Below are positions 52,876 through 61,551 of a stretch of DNA of 64,000 nt, in pieces (the first letter of the stretch is position 1; the number at the start of each line of letters is the position of its first letter). The translations under genes and the position numbers were made by a program. Under the pieces are notes generated by a model that made no database searches, was not told where the DNA came from, and saw only the letters and a program-made list of their open reading frames with translations. Origin of the DNA: JAHELQ01 sp964491915 (lineage in GTDB: Bacteria > Acidobacteriota > Aminicenantia > UBA2199); the NCBI GenBank assembly GCA_964491915.1, contig CAZBHS010000013.1:59814-123813 (forward strand), in the 5' to 3' direction.

Positions 52876-54063
52876 ATGAGAAAAAACAGCTTTTTTGGAT
52901 TGATTGTGTTGATGGCCGCGATTGTGGTATTGCCGTATTGTTCCGGGGATTCCGGGGTGTCGTTGGACAATGAGTGGGCCGGGCTGAACGACGCCTATGA
53001 TACCACTATGAAAGCCGCCGTCACCGCCGAAGAGAAGTCGCAGTTGGAAGATGAGTATATGAAAAATGTAGGCGTGTTGTTGCAAAAATACGACGGTAAG
53101 AAATTGACTGCCGCCGGTGAATTGGCCCGGGCCCAGATGCTGGGTAAACTGGCTAAGTTCGACAAAGCGGACGCTATTTTTGTCGCACTGGTCAAGGATG
53201 GCGACGAGGCAATCAAAGTGGACGCCACCATTGGATTGGCCGCTTCGTTGATCCGGCAGAACAAGCTGGCTGACGCCAATAATGTGTTGCGGGACGTGAA
53301 GGAAAAATATAAAGATAATCTGGCGCCGTTTGCCGGTTTGTTTTTGCGGGCCGGGGTGAATCAGCGGAATAGCGACCTAAAAACAGCCCTGGAGTTTATT
53401 GATGTGGGGCTCGGGTTTCCCTTTGGAGAGGATGATGCTCGCGATCTTTATTACGCCATTCATATCAAGTTTGTCGATGGCGGGATGGATAACCGTCAAT
53501 CGGCTGATTTTTTGTTGAAGATGAAGGAGCTCTATGGGGCCAACCAGCGGATCGATGAACAGATCGCCAAGAAAGAACGGTTTCTGGCGTTTATAGGAAC
53601 TGATGCTCCGGAATTCATCGAGGGCGGCGCCTGGGTGAATGTTAAGAAGCCGGTGTCGATTAAAAAGAGACATGGGAAATATATACTTTTGGATTTTTAC
53701 GCGCCGTGGTGCCCTGATTGCCGCAACGGCCTTCCCAGGTTTTTGGCGCTGGGAGACAAACTGAAAGGGAAGCTGGAGACAGTGATGGTCACCCGTTTAT
53801 ATGGCTTTTACGCCGACGAAAATACTAAAGCCAAACGGGGAATAAAACCGGAAGAAGAGCTCGTGCTGCTGAAGGAATATCTCAAGATGAAAGAGATTGA
53901 GCTTCCGGTATTCATCGCCGATAATGGAGAGATGCACGATAACTTCGCCGCGTCCGCCATTCCCCATTATGTGTTGATTTCCCCCGCAGGCAAAGTCGAA
54001 AAACTCTGCATGGAACGCACCCATGACTTCTTTACCCAGGTAGAAGAGATCGTAGGTAAATAA
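52876..54063 (+). CDS. Exported TPR/thioredoxin-fold protein
   Basis: The protein (395 aa from ATG 52876) has an N-terminal export signal (FFGLIVLMAAIVVLPYC), a helical TPR-like region (about 40-230) and a C-terminal thioredoxin/TlpA-like domain with YAPWCPDCRNGLP (redox pair CPDC) and a cis-Pro in SAIPHYVLI. ATG 52876 fits the GGGGGAGAGG site better than ATG 52870. A TATAAT with extended -10 TGG lies at 52851-52856. It is likely a periplasmic thiol-disulfide protein. Confidence 0.82.
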   Translation: MRKNSFFGLIVLMAAIVVLPYCSGDSGVSLDNEWAGLNDAYDTTMKAAVTAEEKSQLEDEYMKNVGVLLQKYDGKKLTAAGELARAQMLGKLAKFDKADAIFVALVKDGDEAIKVDATIGLAASLIRQNKLADANNVLRDVKEKYKDNLAPFAGLFLRAGVNQRNSDLKTALEFIDVGLGFPFGEDDARDLYYAIHIKFVDGGMDNRQSADFLLKMKELYGANQRIDEQIAKKERFLAFIGTDAPEFIEGGAWVNVKKPVSIKKRHGKYILLDFYAPWCPDCRNGLPRFLALGDKLKGKLETVMVTRLYGFYADENTKAKRGIKPEEELVLLKEYLKMKEIELPVFIADNGEMHDNFAASAIPHYVLISPAGKVEKLCMERTHDFFTQVEEIVGK

Positions 54064-54110
54064 GTTTTAATTGAATAGGGGATAGCGAAACGAATTAACT
54101 GGGAGCCAGG

Positions 54111-54458
54111 TTAAATTTTTGTTTTAATATTTTCCAGGTATTTTAAGTCAATAATATCCTGGTTTCTCCCGGTTACTTTTTTGTTTTGGATCAGATCTTC
54201 AATTGATATGAAATATACCTTTACTTTTCCGTAACGTCCCTGTATTTTATTTTCCCACGCAGTTTCGAATGTAACTCCTGTAAGAGTGGTTAGTAAATCA
54301 ATTCTAATCGGAGGGTAGCCTAGTTGGATGATATTGTTTTCCTTTGTATAACGAGGCTCTGCGTAAAAAGAATAAGCAAAACCTCCTACGATCATGTACA
54401 GGACATTATTTTTGTTCAATAATTCGAAGAACTCTTTGAAATCCTTTTCGATTCTCAT
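54111..54458 (-). CDS. Nucleotidyltransferase-like protein missing its DxD motif
   Basis: The 115-aa protein begins like a family of small nucleotidyltransferases (FKEFFELLNKNNVLYMIVGG, then FAYSFYAEPRYTK) but jumps straight to ENNIIQLGYPPIRIDLLTTL. Relatives have about 40 residues between these, including the GDIDI/DxD metal site. The later VYFISIEDLIQNKKVTGRNQ is intact. The frame is open, so the deletion is in frame and removes catalysis. It overlaps the upstream small gene by 53 bases. It may still act as a binding partner. Confidence 0.7.
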   Translation of the reverse strand: MRIEKDFKEFFELLNKNNVLYMIVGGFAYSFYAEPRYTKENNIIQLGYPPIRIDLLTTLTGVTFETAWENKIQGRYGKVKVYFISIEDLIQNKKVTGRNQDIIDLKYLENIKTKI

Positions 54459-54591
54459 TTTTTAGATCATAGACCATTTCTCTTAAATATTGGAGGGTGT
54501 CTAGTCTTTCTTCCGGTGTTTTACTTCTCCAATACTCAAAGTCTTCCACGCTTTCCTTGTCAAACGTTGTGATGTGAATGTTTTTTTCCAT
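54406..54591 (-). CDS. Small protein paired with the nucleotidyltransferase-like gene
   Basis: The 61-aa acidic and basic helical protein (KESVEDFEYWRSKTPEERLD, LQYLREMVYDLKNENRKGFQ) is of a kind often found directly upstream of small nucleotidyltransferases in toxin-antitoxin-like pairs. Its start at ATG 54591 lies nine bases after a -10 box. The downstream gene starts inside it. No catalytic motif is seen. A regulatory or neutralising role is inferred from context. Confidence 0.65.
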   Translation of the reverse strand: MEKNIHITTFDKESVEDFEYWRSKTPEERLDTLQYLREMVYDLKNENRKGFQRVLRIIEQK

Positions 54592-54600
54592 CCTTCTCTA

Positions 54601-54629
54601 ATATTATCAGTGTTCCAGGTTATTGTCAA
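54601..54629 (-). promoter_or_regulatory. Promoter of the small protein/nucleotidyltransferase pair, predicted leaderless
   Basis: Minus strand: perfect -35 TTGACA (54624-54629), 17-bp spacer, -10 TAATAT (54601-54606, 4/6). ATG 54591 follows after nine bases. Confidence 0.65.
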
Positions 54630-54665
54630 TTAGCCGTGTGAATTGAATTCCCCGGCGCCTACGGG

Positions 54666-55733
54666 TTACGGGCGCCGGATGACCACGCTTCCGGTGTGGA
54701 TTTTTACTCCGTCTTCGTTGGCGACGCAGATTTGGGCCGGTTCGTTTCTGATGAGGTAGGCGCAGCCGTATTCGCCTTTTTTATTGAGGGCGATGAACTT
54801 TTCAGAGGGGAAGAAGTTGGGGTTGACTTTTTTGTATTTATTGATGATCATGTGCATCGCGTCTTCGCACGCCTGTTGGGGCGATCTACCCTGGCTCATG
54901 CGCATGACAATGTAGTATGAGGCGCAGGATTTGATGACATCTTCGCCCCGTCCGGTGGCGCCCGCGGCTCCCACTTCGTTGTCCACATACAGACCGGCTC
55001 CGATAATGGGGGAATCTCCCACCCGTCCGGGAATCTTGTAACTGAGTCCGCTGGTGGAGGTGATGCCGGCGATATCGCCGTTTTTGTCCACAGCCAGATG
55101 GTTGGTGGTGCCGTAGGTGAAGGCCAGCTCTTCAAACCGTTTGGCGGTGCGTTTGTCAAGGTCTCTCAGGTGGTCCGGCGCTCCCCAGTCGTCATATTTG
55201 CTGAGGCTCTGTTTCCATTCCAGCCAGATCTTCCTCGCTTTTTCCGTCAGCAGGTTCTCCTCTTTGAAGCCCCATTGTTTGGCGAATTCCAACGCTCCTT
55301 TGCCCACCAGCAGCACATGGTCGGTTTTCTCCATGACAATGCGGGCGACGGAGGCGGGGTGCTTGATATTTTCGATACAGGCGACGGCTCCGGCGTTGTA
55401 GGTTTTACCGTCCATGATGGAGGCGTCCAATTGCACGATGCCGTGTTCGTTCGGCAATCCGCCGTAGCCAACGGATGTATCTTCCGGATCAACCTCGACG
55501 ATATTGGTGGATTTTTCCACCGCGTCGAGGGCGGTGCCGCCATTGGCCAGAATGTCCCAACCGGCCTTCATGGCGTTGTGTCCGGTTTCGTTGGTGTGGT
55601 CGGTGATGATTACCGGGGTTTTCCCAACCTTGCCGCCACTGGAGTATAGCTTAAAATTTTTGAAAAAAAGCAGTCCGGCGCCGACGCCGAGACTCTTACC
55701 GAAAAATCCTCTACGACTGATAGAATTGGCCAT
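54666..55733 (-). CDS. Tat-exported N4-(beta-N-acetylglucosaminyl)-L-asparaginase-type hydrolase
   Basis: This Ntn-hydrolase of the isoaspartyl peptidase/asparaginase type probably splits glycosylasparagine. The N-terminus has the twin-arginine signal NSISRRGFFGKSLGVGAGLL. The Thr nucleophile is in GDIAGITSTSGLSYKIPGR, before self-cleavage, and GAAGATGRGEDVIKS follows. Start ATG 55733 fits an AAGGAG seven bases upstream better than ATG 55751, which would be almost leaderless. Cleavage would give alpha and beta subunits in the periplasm. Free glycan-Asn from proteins is the usual substrate. Confidence 0.88.
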   Translation of the reverse strand: MANSISRRGFFGKSLGVGAGLLFFKNFKLYSSGGKVGKTPVIITDHTNETGHNAMKAGWDILANGGTALDAVEKSTNIVEVDPEDTSVGYGGLPNEHGIVQLDASIMDGKTYNAGAVACIENIKHPASVARIVMEKTDHVLLVGKGALEFAKQWGFKEENLLTEKARKIWLEWKQSLSKYDDWGAPDHLRDLDKRTAKRFEELAFTYGTTNHLAVDKNGDIAGITSTSGLSYKIPGRVGDSPIIGAGLYVDNEVGAAGATGRGEDVIKSCASYYIVMRMSQGRSPQQACEDAMHMIINKYKKVNPNFFPSEKFIALNKKGEYGCAYLIRNEPAQICVANEDGVKIHTGSVVIRRP

Positions 55734-55758
55734 TGATATCTCCTTGTTCATATAGTGG

Positions 55759-55787
55759 ATTGTAGACTAATGGCATCGGTTTTTCAA
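55759..55787 (-). promoter_or_regulatory. Promoter of the asparaginase-type hydrolase
   Basis: Minus strand: -35 TTGAAA (55782-55787, 5/6), 17-bp spacer, -10 TACAAT (55759-55764, 5/6). The start site falls near 55752, so the leader to ATG 55733 would be about 19 nt and includes AAGGAG. Confidence 0.65.
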
Positions 55788-55851
55788 TAGGGAGGCCATT
55801 AAACTTTTTTGAAAAGTTCTTCCAAAACGTTTGATTTTTTATTTTAATCTG

Positions 55852-55879
55852 TTGTAAACTTGTTTTTAAGTAAGATAAT
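55852..55879 (+). promoter_or_regulatory. Promoter of the precursor/lanC unit
   Basis: -35 TTGTAA (55852-55857, 4/6), 16-bp spacer, -10 GATAAT (55874-55879, 5/6). The leader to ATG 55930 is about 44 nt and carries AAAGGAGG. Confidence 0.5.
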
Positions 55880-55929
55880 GTACAGGAATGCTATCTATGG
55901 AAACTTAATTTCAAAGGAGGAATATAAAC

Positions 55930-56166
55930 ATGAAAAAACCGAAAATTCAGAGTCGTTTTTCTTTGAACAAACAAACCGTAGCCCACCTCACAGAGAAGGA
56001 ACAGATGGCGGTCCGCGGTGGATGTGAATTGGTTCAGTGCGTATCCGGTTCCGCCGCTTACCAGTCATCGTCCGCTGTGATTTATACCACAGTGGTTTAT
56101 CCGTACCCCCATCCCTATCCTTGCAAGGAAGAACCTGGAACCACTGTTATTACGGATCCCACCTGA
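55930..56166 (+). CDS. Class I lanthipeptide-like precursor next to lanC
   Basis: The 78-aa peptide has the leader motif FSLNKQTVAHLTEKEQMAV followed by RGG, the same class as the orphans at 6165 and 19453. The core starts CELVQCVSGS, continues with a Ser/Thr/Val stretch and a Tyr-Pro-rich segment (YPYPHPYPCKEEPG) and has three Cys. AAAGGAGG precedes ATG 55930. A terminator-like hairpin separates it from the lanC gene, so the peptide should be made in excess over the cyclase. A dehydratase is not encoded nearby. Confidence 0.8.
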   Translation: MKKPKIQSRFSLNKQTVAHLTEKEQMAVRGGCELVQCVSGSAAYQSSSAVIYTTVVYPYPHPYPCKEEPGTTVITDPT

Positions 56167-56205
56167 GCATTGTAATTCTAGTAAGACTATCTGAATAGCG
56201 ATTCG

Positions 56206-56235
56206 AGGCGCCTGGTACTTTTCCAGGCGCCTTTT
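56206..56235 (+). terminator. Partial terminator between precursor and lanC
   Basis: AGGCGCCTGG (56206-56215) pairs with CCAGGCGCCT (56223-56232), followed by a short T run. The placement suits attenuation, with some read-through into lanC. Confidence 0.7.
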
Positions 56236-56270
56236 AAGAGTGAATATTGATCTAAAAAAGCTGGATATTA

Positions 56271-57515
56271 ATGATGAAAAAAGAATGGACCGGAATTGTG
56301 AATAATACGTGCGCCAACCGTCTTGGCGAAAAATTGGAAGAGATCGTCGCCGCTATGCTCGAGGGTAAGCGTCGATTTACCGGCGGCAATGGAGTGGGGG
56401 ACGAAGAATTTGGAGCCGCGTTGTTTTTCTTTTACTATTCGCGCTTCAAGCAATCGGAGGAAGCCCTCGATGCCGGAGTCGAGTTGATTACCGGAATTTT
56501 CGACCGGGTGAACCGGGAATTGGAAGAGGGGCGACTGTCCATCTCCTCATCCTATTTCAACACTGTGGGCTGGTTGTTCGAGCACCTGGAGCAGAACGGT
56601 TTCCTGGAAATCGACACCAATGAAATTCTCGATGTTCTCGATGACTTCGTTTTTCAGGGAATGATGGCGGATATCAAAGAGGAAAACTATGATCTGGTCT
56701 CAGGCGCTTTGGGTAAAGCTCTCTATTTTATGCGCCGGTTGCCGAAGAAACCTCGGCTTGCCGGTTGCCTGGAGGCGCTGGTTTTGGAATTGAAACGCAT
56801 TTCTCAAGCGGTTCCCGGTCGCGGGATTTCCTGGCGGCACAAAATCCAGAGCGAAGAGGGCGATGATGTGTTTGTCGCCAATATGGGATTGGCCCATGGT
56901 ATTCCCGGCATTGTCTTTTTCCTGGTCCGTTGCGCCGCTATGGGAATTGGCGCCGAGGTGGCGGGGCCGGTTATCGAAGGGGCGGTCGATTATATTTTTT
57001 CCCACCAACAAGATAGAGGGAAATTTTTATCCCATTTTCCCCAGTGGATCGCGGGGGACTCGTATGCCAGCGAGAGCCGGTTGGCCTGGTGTTACGGCGA
57101 CCTTGGGGTCGGAACCGCGTTGCTTCACACCGGACGGTTGATGGGGCAATCCCAATGGCGGGAGCGGGCGACTGTCATTTTGACCGATACCGCCAAACGG
57201 TTCAATTTGGAGCAAAACGCTGTGAGGGACGCCGGGTTGTGTCACGGCACCGCCGGTATCGGCCATATGTTCAACCGCTTGTATCAGTTGGAGGGGCTGG
57301 AGCCGTATAAATCCGCCGCTGAATTCTGGTTTGACAAAACACTCGACATGGCGTCGTTCTCAGACGGCATCGCCGGCTTCAAAGCCTTTAAAGGAGAAGG
57401 GGAGTGGGAGGCGAAATGGGATTTGCATATCGGTGCCGGCGGTATCGGTTTGGCCATCATGTCCGCCATTGGCGATCTCGAGCCCGCCTGGGACGAGATT
57501 ATGCTCCTCAGTTGA
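56271..57515 (+). CDS. LanC-type lanthionine cyclase
   Basis: The 414-aa protein is a zinc lanthionine cyclase that joins Cys thiols to dehydroalanine or dehydrobutyrine in the precursor. All zinc ligands are intact: Cys274 in AWCYGDLGVG, and Cys324-His325 in GLCHGTAGIG. The alpha-toroid turns (MGLAHGIPGIVF, HIGAGGIGLAIM) are in place. The start ATG 56271 (or 56274) has no good ribosome site. It follows the precursor across an attenuating hairpin. The LanB dehydratase must be elsewhere in the genome, and this cyclase may also serve the orphan precursors. Confidence 0.88.
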   Translation: MMKKEWTGIVNNTCANRLGEKLEEIVAAMLEGKRRFTGGNGVGDEEFGAALFFFYYSRFKQSEEALDAGVELITGIFDRVNRELEEGRLSISSSYFNTVGWLFEHLEQNGFLEIDTNEILDVLDDFVFQGMMADIKEENYDLVSGALGKALYFMRRLPKKPRLAGCLEALVLELKRISQAVPGRGISWRHKIQSEEGDDVFVANMGLAHGIPGIVFFLVRCAAMGIGAEVAGPVIEGAVDYIFSHQQDRGKFLSHFPQWIAGDSYASESRLAWCYGDLGVGTALLHTGRLMGQSQWRERATVILTDTAKRFNLEQNAVRDAGLCHGTAGIGHMFNRLYQLEGLEPYKSAAEFWFDKTLDMASFSDGIAGFKAFKGEGEWEAKWDLHIGAGGIGLAIMSAIGDLEPAWDEIMLLS

Positions 57516-58265
57516 TTACTTTTTCTGTAAATTGCGTTCACTGAACGTTCCTTCGGGGATTTGGATATCGAATTCTATGGCGGTGACCTTCATCTCGGTT
57601 TTGGAGTTTTTCCGCAGCTTGTCCTCCATGGTGATGACCGTGGGGTAGAAGCGGTTCTTGAAGGTCTTGATGTCGCTGGCGATCAGCACTTTCAATAATT
57701 TTCCACTTTTTGCGTAGAGTTCCTCTTTGAGTCCCAGGAATTTTTTTTTGTCCACCCAGATCTTCCTGGTGAAGTAGGTCTGCTTCTCGATTTTAGAGGT
57801 CAAGGTCATGACGTAGCAGAGCCTGTCCCCAACCATTTCTTCGCCGTTGACGATTCCGGTGTATTCCTCTTTGAGTTTTTTGGAGCGTTCCGTCATGTCT
57901 TCATATGAAAAATCCGAACCCATCATACTGTGGCGCAGCATGTGTCCCGATAGGCGCATGACCCGCTCGGCGGAGGGGTAATAGATTTTGATGACATCAT
58001 CGAGTTTCAGCATTTTGGTGCCTTTGTCCCGGGCGGGGGTGAGGAACTCGATAAACGAACGGGTGTTGCCCTCTGAGAAGCTAATCATTTTTTTTGTAAT
58101 AGTACGGTTCTTGATGGTGATGATCATATCGATCTCGGTGCGGGCTGTGTCAAAGACCATGTTTTGGTCGATTTTCTCGAGTATGTCGAAGGCGTCCGGT
58201 GTTTGACCGACGCATAGCGATACCATCACGACCATCATTGCCGCGAAAATAATTCTTTGTCTCAT
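57516..58265 (-). CDS. LolA-like outer-membrane lipoprotein-sorting protein
   Basis: The 249-aa protein has a signal peptide (ending CVGQ) and the LolA/LolB-like half-barrel of the 'outer membrane lipoprotein-sorting' family: TEIDMIITIKNRTITKKMIS, FIEFLTPARDKGTKML, then HSMMGSDFSYEDM. Members probably carry lipids or lipoproteins through the periplasm. It is the last gene of a TetR-led operon with an ABC transporter of LolCDE/MacB type, which fits an export route to the outer membrane. Confidence 0.85.
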   Translation of the reverse strand: MRQRIIFAAMMVVMVSLCVGQTPDAFDILEKIDQNMVFDTARTEIDMIITIKNRTITKKMISFSEGNTRSFIEFLTPARDKGTKMLKLDDVIKIYYPSAERVMRLSGHMLRHSMMGSDFSYEDMTERSKKLKEEYTGIVNGEEMVGDRLCYVMTLTSKIEKQTYFTRKIWVDKKKFLGLKEELYAKSGKLLKVLIASDIKTFKNRFYPTVITMEDKLRKNSKTEMKVTAIEFDIQIPEGTFSERNLQKK

Positions 58266-58281
58266 CTGTTTCTCCTACTTT

Positions 58282-59556
58282 TCAGACTTTTAATTGTGAC
58301 CGGAATGCCTCTACCGGTTTCATTCTTGCGGATTTTATCGCCGGATAGATCACCGCCAGCAATGAGATGATAATTCCGAAGGCGATGCTGCCAAACAGGA
58401 TATTCCAGGTGAAATCCGGATATAGGACTTGTCCGAAAAACGGTATGGGGATATCCATTTCGTTCCATATTTTTTCGCCCATCATAGCGATCATATTGAG
58501 ACCGGTTTTTTCAGTGTAAGCGGCCAGCGCCCCTCCGATAGCTCCGCCCACCAACGATCCGATGGCGCCGATGTAAAACGCTTCGGTCAGTATCATGACT
58601 GAGATTTCCCGGTCTTTCATGCCCAGCGCTTTGATCACGCCGATTTCATGATAGCGCTCCATCACCGTCATTAACATCGTATTTAATATCACCAGCGCCA
58701 CGATCAGCATGATCAAGCCGTAGATTTTTCCGTAAATTTGTCTGTACAGAGGGATGGAGCCTTTGACAAAATCATTTTCTTCCCAAGGCTGAATGAACAA
58801 GGTGTTTCCGGGATTCTGCTTGTTCAGGATATCCTGGATTTGCGCTGCCGTAGGTCTAGAATTGTATGGGGTATCGATAAACAGGATCACTTCATGGGCG
58901 GAGTCGGGGCAATCCAGCATCTCTTGAGCCTTTGACAGGGAAATATATAGTTGGTGCCTGTCCATATATCTGAAGCCTGTCTCGAATATACCGACGATTT
59001 TGAAGGGGAGAGCGTAGGTGGAATAATTTATATCCGTTGTGACTAACAGCAGCTCGTCGTTAACGGTTACGTCGAGTTCTTCCGCCAGGCCTTTTCCGAT
59101 GATTAACTCGAGGCCCGACTCCGAATAGTATTCTCCCTTTACAATTGCTTTGGAGAGAGCAAAGGTTTGATTGGCGTCGTCCGGGTGGATGCCGATGGCG
59201 AGCCCCGGTTCATTGACAGTCCCGTGGCTTAGCAGGACATTCATTTTTAGCTTTTCCACCACATAGGCGATCCCTTCTACTTGTGAGATGGATTTCAATA
59301 AGGTTGGTATGCCGGTGACCAAATGCTCCTTCGGCATAATCCGTTCCAGTCGCACGTACTCCTTGTCCGCGATCTTTATATGCCCCAATTCCGTCTTTAC
59401 CATAGACTCCATGGCGTTATCCATGATCCCATTGAAGTAGGCTTTGGCAAAGACGATGGAGGTGACTCCAAACGCGATGGCGGTGGCTGTCAGTATTGTT
59501 CGCCTTTTGTTTCTCCAAATATTTCTCCAACCGAATTTTAATATATTGGCGATCAT
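58282..59556 (-). CDS. FtsX/MacB-type ABC permease A
   Basis: The 424-aa permease has four transmembrane helices: one near the N-terminus (FGWRNIWRNKRRTILTATAI), a periplasmic MacB-like domain, then three in the last 150 residues with GLIMLIVALVILNTMLMTVM and the ERYHEIGVIKALGM coupling helix. LolCDE and MacB systems have the same topology. It works with permease B and the ATPase encoded upstream, one base pair of genes apart. The protein has no lost region. Confidence 0.88.
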   Translation of the reverse strand: MIANILKFGWRNIWRNKRRTILTATAIAFGVTSIVFAKAYFNGIMDNAMESMVKTELGHIKIADKEYVRLERIMPKEHLVTGIPTLLKSISQVEGIAYVVEKLKMNVLLSHGTVNEPGLAIGIHPDDANQTFALSKAIVKGEYYSESGLELIIGKGLAEELDVTVNDELLLVTTDINYSTYALPFKIVGIFETGFRYMDRHQLYISLSKAQEMLDCPDSAHEVILFIDTPYNSRPTAAQIQDILNKQNPGNTLFIQPWEENDFVKGSIPLYRQIYGKIYGLIMLIVALVILNTMLMTVMERYHEIGVIKALGMKDREISVMILTEAFYIGAIGSLVGGAIGGALAAYTEKTGLNMIAMMGEKIWNEMDIPIPFFGQVLYPDFTWNILFGSIAFGIIISLLAVIYPAIKSARMKPVEAFRSQLKV

Positions 59557-59571
59557 TGTTCTCTTCCTCCA

Positions 59572-60849
59572 TTAGATATGCTTGAGAGCTTTAACCGGAC
59601 TCATTTCGGCCGCTCTTTTGGCTGGATAATAACTGGCGATAATTGATACCACAGTTCCAAGGATGAAGGTGAGGGCCAGTACGCCGAAGGTCAGATCCGC
59701 ATAGAAAACATCTTTAACCGGATAGACGGCGCTTGTCAGTTTTTGCATTGTTTCTCCCATCATGGAAAAATCCATTCCATTTACTTCAAGATACCAACCG
59801 CCGAGCCCTCCCAGGATGCAGGCCAATATGGAACCCATGATGCCGATCAACGCGCCTTCCATGATGAATAATGCTTTGATTTCTCTTTTCTTCATTCCCA
59901 TCGCGCTCAACATGCCGATTTCCCGTGTCCGTTCGAAGACCGCCATGAGCATGGTGTTCACAATTCCCATGGAGGCGATGAATAGCATGATCATGATGAT
60001 CATCGAGCTGTTCTTGGTTTTCATTTTACTGATGGCGAGAAAGGTGCCTGCCAGGTCTTTCCAGGAATAGGCTTCGATATCCGGTCGTTTGGCCTGCAAC
60101 ATGCTGCCGAGTCTGGCTAATTCTTTATCCAGTCCTTTTATGTCTGTGGAATCCAATGTGAGGCGCACCGCGATTTCAGTGACTGCGTTTCCCATACTGA
60201 GGCCTTCTTGGGCCGCTTTCAATGGGATAAGCAAGTAACCGCTGTCTATATTTGGATTACCGGTTTCGTAAATCCCCTTGACTTCCACATCGATGGCATT
60301 CCAACTAAAGTTTTCCTCAGCGGATGAGACAATCAGGCGAATGGTCAGGATATCGCCGACCGAGATTCCAATGTCTTCCGCCAGGTTTTTCCCTAACAAT
60401 ACTTTGTTGTCGTCCGGTTCCAACCACTCTCCTTCCACAAGGGATTGTTTGATGTTGAACAATCTGGGATTGCGTAGGGGTTGAATGGCAATGCCGATGC
60501 ATGGAAGTTCGTCCATCCCTTTGATGAGGCCGGCTGCGAATTGGATGCGGCTTTCGGATTCTTTGACCAATGGGGATTGCGTTAATAGCTGTTGGATGAC
60601 AGCGGGCTCCTGGATGGTGATATCCATGGGCAGATCGTCCCTTTTGTCGTAATACCCTTTGCTAAATAGTTTTAAGTGGGAAATCTGGCTGTTGACGATG
60701 TTATTGATGGACTGTTTATCGATTCCATTCATGAGACTCAATGAGATGATCAAGATCGCCAATCCAAGCGAGACCGCCGAAAAGGTGATGAAGGTCCTCC
60801 GCTTAAATCGAAAAACATTGCGAAATGCGAGTTTTAAGAGTGTTTTCAT
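59572..60849 (-). CDS. FtsX/MacB-type ABC permease B
   Basis: The 425-aa paralog of permease A shares the layout: LAFRNVFRFKRRTFITFSAV at the N-terminus, a periplasmic domain, then the SSMIIMIMLFIASMGIVNTM helix and the ERTREIGMLSAMGMKKREI coupling helix. With permease A it would make a heterodimer, as LolC and LolE do. It ends 15 bases before the permease A start, and its own start is three bases after the ATPase stop. Confidence 0.88.
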   Translation of the reverse strand: MKTLLKLAFRNVFRFKRRTFITFSAVSLGLAILIISLSLMNGIDKQSINNIVNSQISHLKLFSKGYYDKRDDLPMDITIQEPAVIQQLLTQSPLVKESESRIQFAAGLIKGMDELPCIGIAIQPLRNPRLFNIKQSLVEGEWLEPDDNKVLLGKNLAEDIGISVGDILTIRLIVSSAEENFSWNAIDVEVKGIYETGNPNIDSGYLLIPLKAAQEGLSMGNAVTEIAVRLTLDSTDIKGLDKELARLGSMLQAKRPDIEAYSWKDLAGTFLAISKMKTKNSSMIIMIMLFIASMGIVNTMLMAVFERTREIGMLSAMGMKKREIKALFIMEGALIGIMGSILACILGGLGGWYLEVNGMDFSMMGETMQKLTSAVYPVKDVFYADLTFGVLALTFILGTVVSIIASYYPAKRAAEMSPVKALKHI

Positions 60850-60851
60850 GG

Positions 60852-61541
60852 CTATCCCCTTGTTTTGTCACCTGCGATTTGGCCGTCATGCAGGCTGATG
60901 ATCCGCCGAGCGTAATCCATCACCATCCTGTCGTGGGTTGAAAAAACAAATGTGGCGCCGGTTTTTTCATTCAGGTTTTTCATTAATTCCAGCACCTCCT
61001 GTCCGGTCTTTGAATCAAGGTTCGCTGTGGGTTCGTCCGCCAGGATCAATTTCGGCTTTTTTACCAGCGCTCTGGCGATTGCCACCCTTTGTTGTTGGCC
61101 GCCGCTCAATTCATTCGGTTTCCGGTTCATAAAATCTTGCAATCCCACATCCTTGAGAATGTCTTCCACTATTTGTCTGCGGTCCGCTTCCTTGAGATTT
61201 CCTTTCAATATTAAAGGAAATTCGACATTCTCGAAGGCCGAAAGAATCGGAATCAAATTGAATGTCTGAAAAATAAAGCCAAGGTTGTAACGGCGAATGT
61301 CAGCCAATTCATTACTGCTTTTTTTACTGATATCGCTGCCGTCCAGAAGAACGGTGCCGGAAGTGGGGCTGTCCAGACAACCGATGATATTTAATATAGT
61401 CGTTTTCCCCGAACCGGAGGGGCCGGCAATGGAGAGAAATTCAGCATTGTCGATAGAAAAAGAAACTTTTTCTAAGGCGGGGAATTCCACCGCGTTGGTG
61501 TGATAAATTTTGGATACATTTTCTAGTTTAACCAGAGACAT
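60852..61541 (-). CDS. LolD/MacB-type ABC ATPase
   Basis: The 229-aa ATPase has Walker A GPSGSGKTT, the signature LSGGQQQRVAIARAL, Walker B LILADEPTANLD and the H-loop STHDR. It matches the LolD/MacB branch that drives conformational work without moving a substrate through the membrane. ATG 61541 is chosen because AAGGAGG lies six bases upstream. The frame extends to 61640, but that part overlaps the upstream gene and has no site. Confidence 0.9.
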   Translation of the reverse strand: MSLVKLENVSKIYHTNAVEFPALEKVSFSIDNAEFLSIAGPSGSGKTTILNIIGCLDSPTSGTVLLDGSDISKKSSNELADIRRYNLGFIFQTFNLIPILSAFENVEFPLILKGNLKEADRRQIVEDILKDVGLQDFMNRKPNELSGGQQQRVAIARALVKKPKLILADEPTANLDSKTGQEVLELMKNLNEKTGATFVFSTHDRMVMDYARRIISLHDGQIAGDKTRG

Positions 61542-61551
61542 CATGTCCTCC

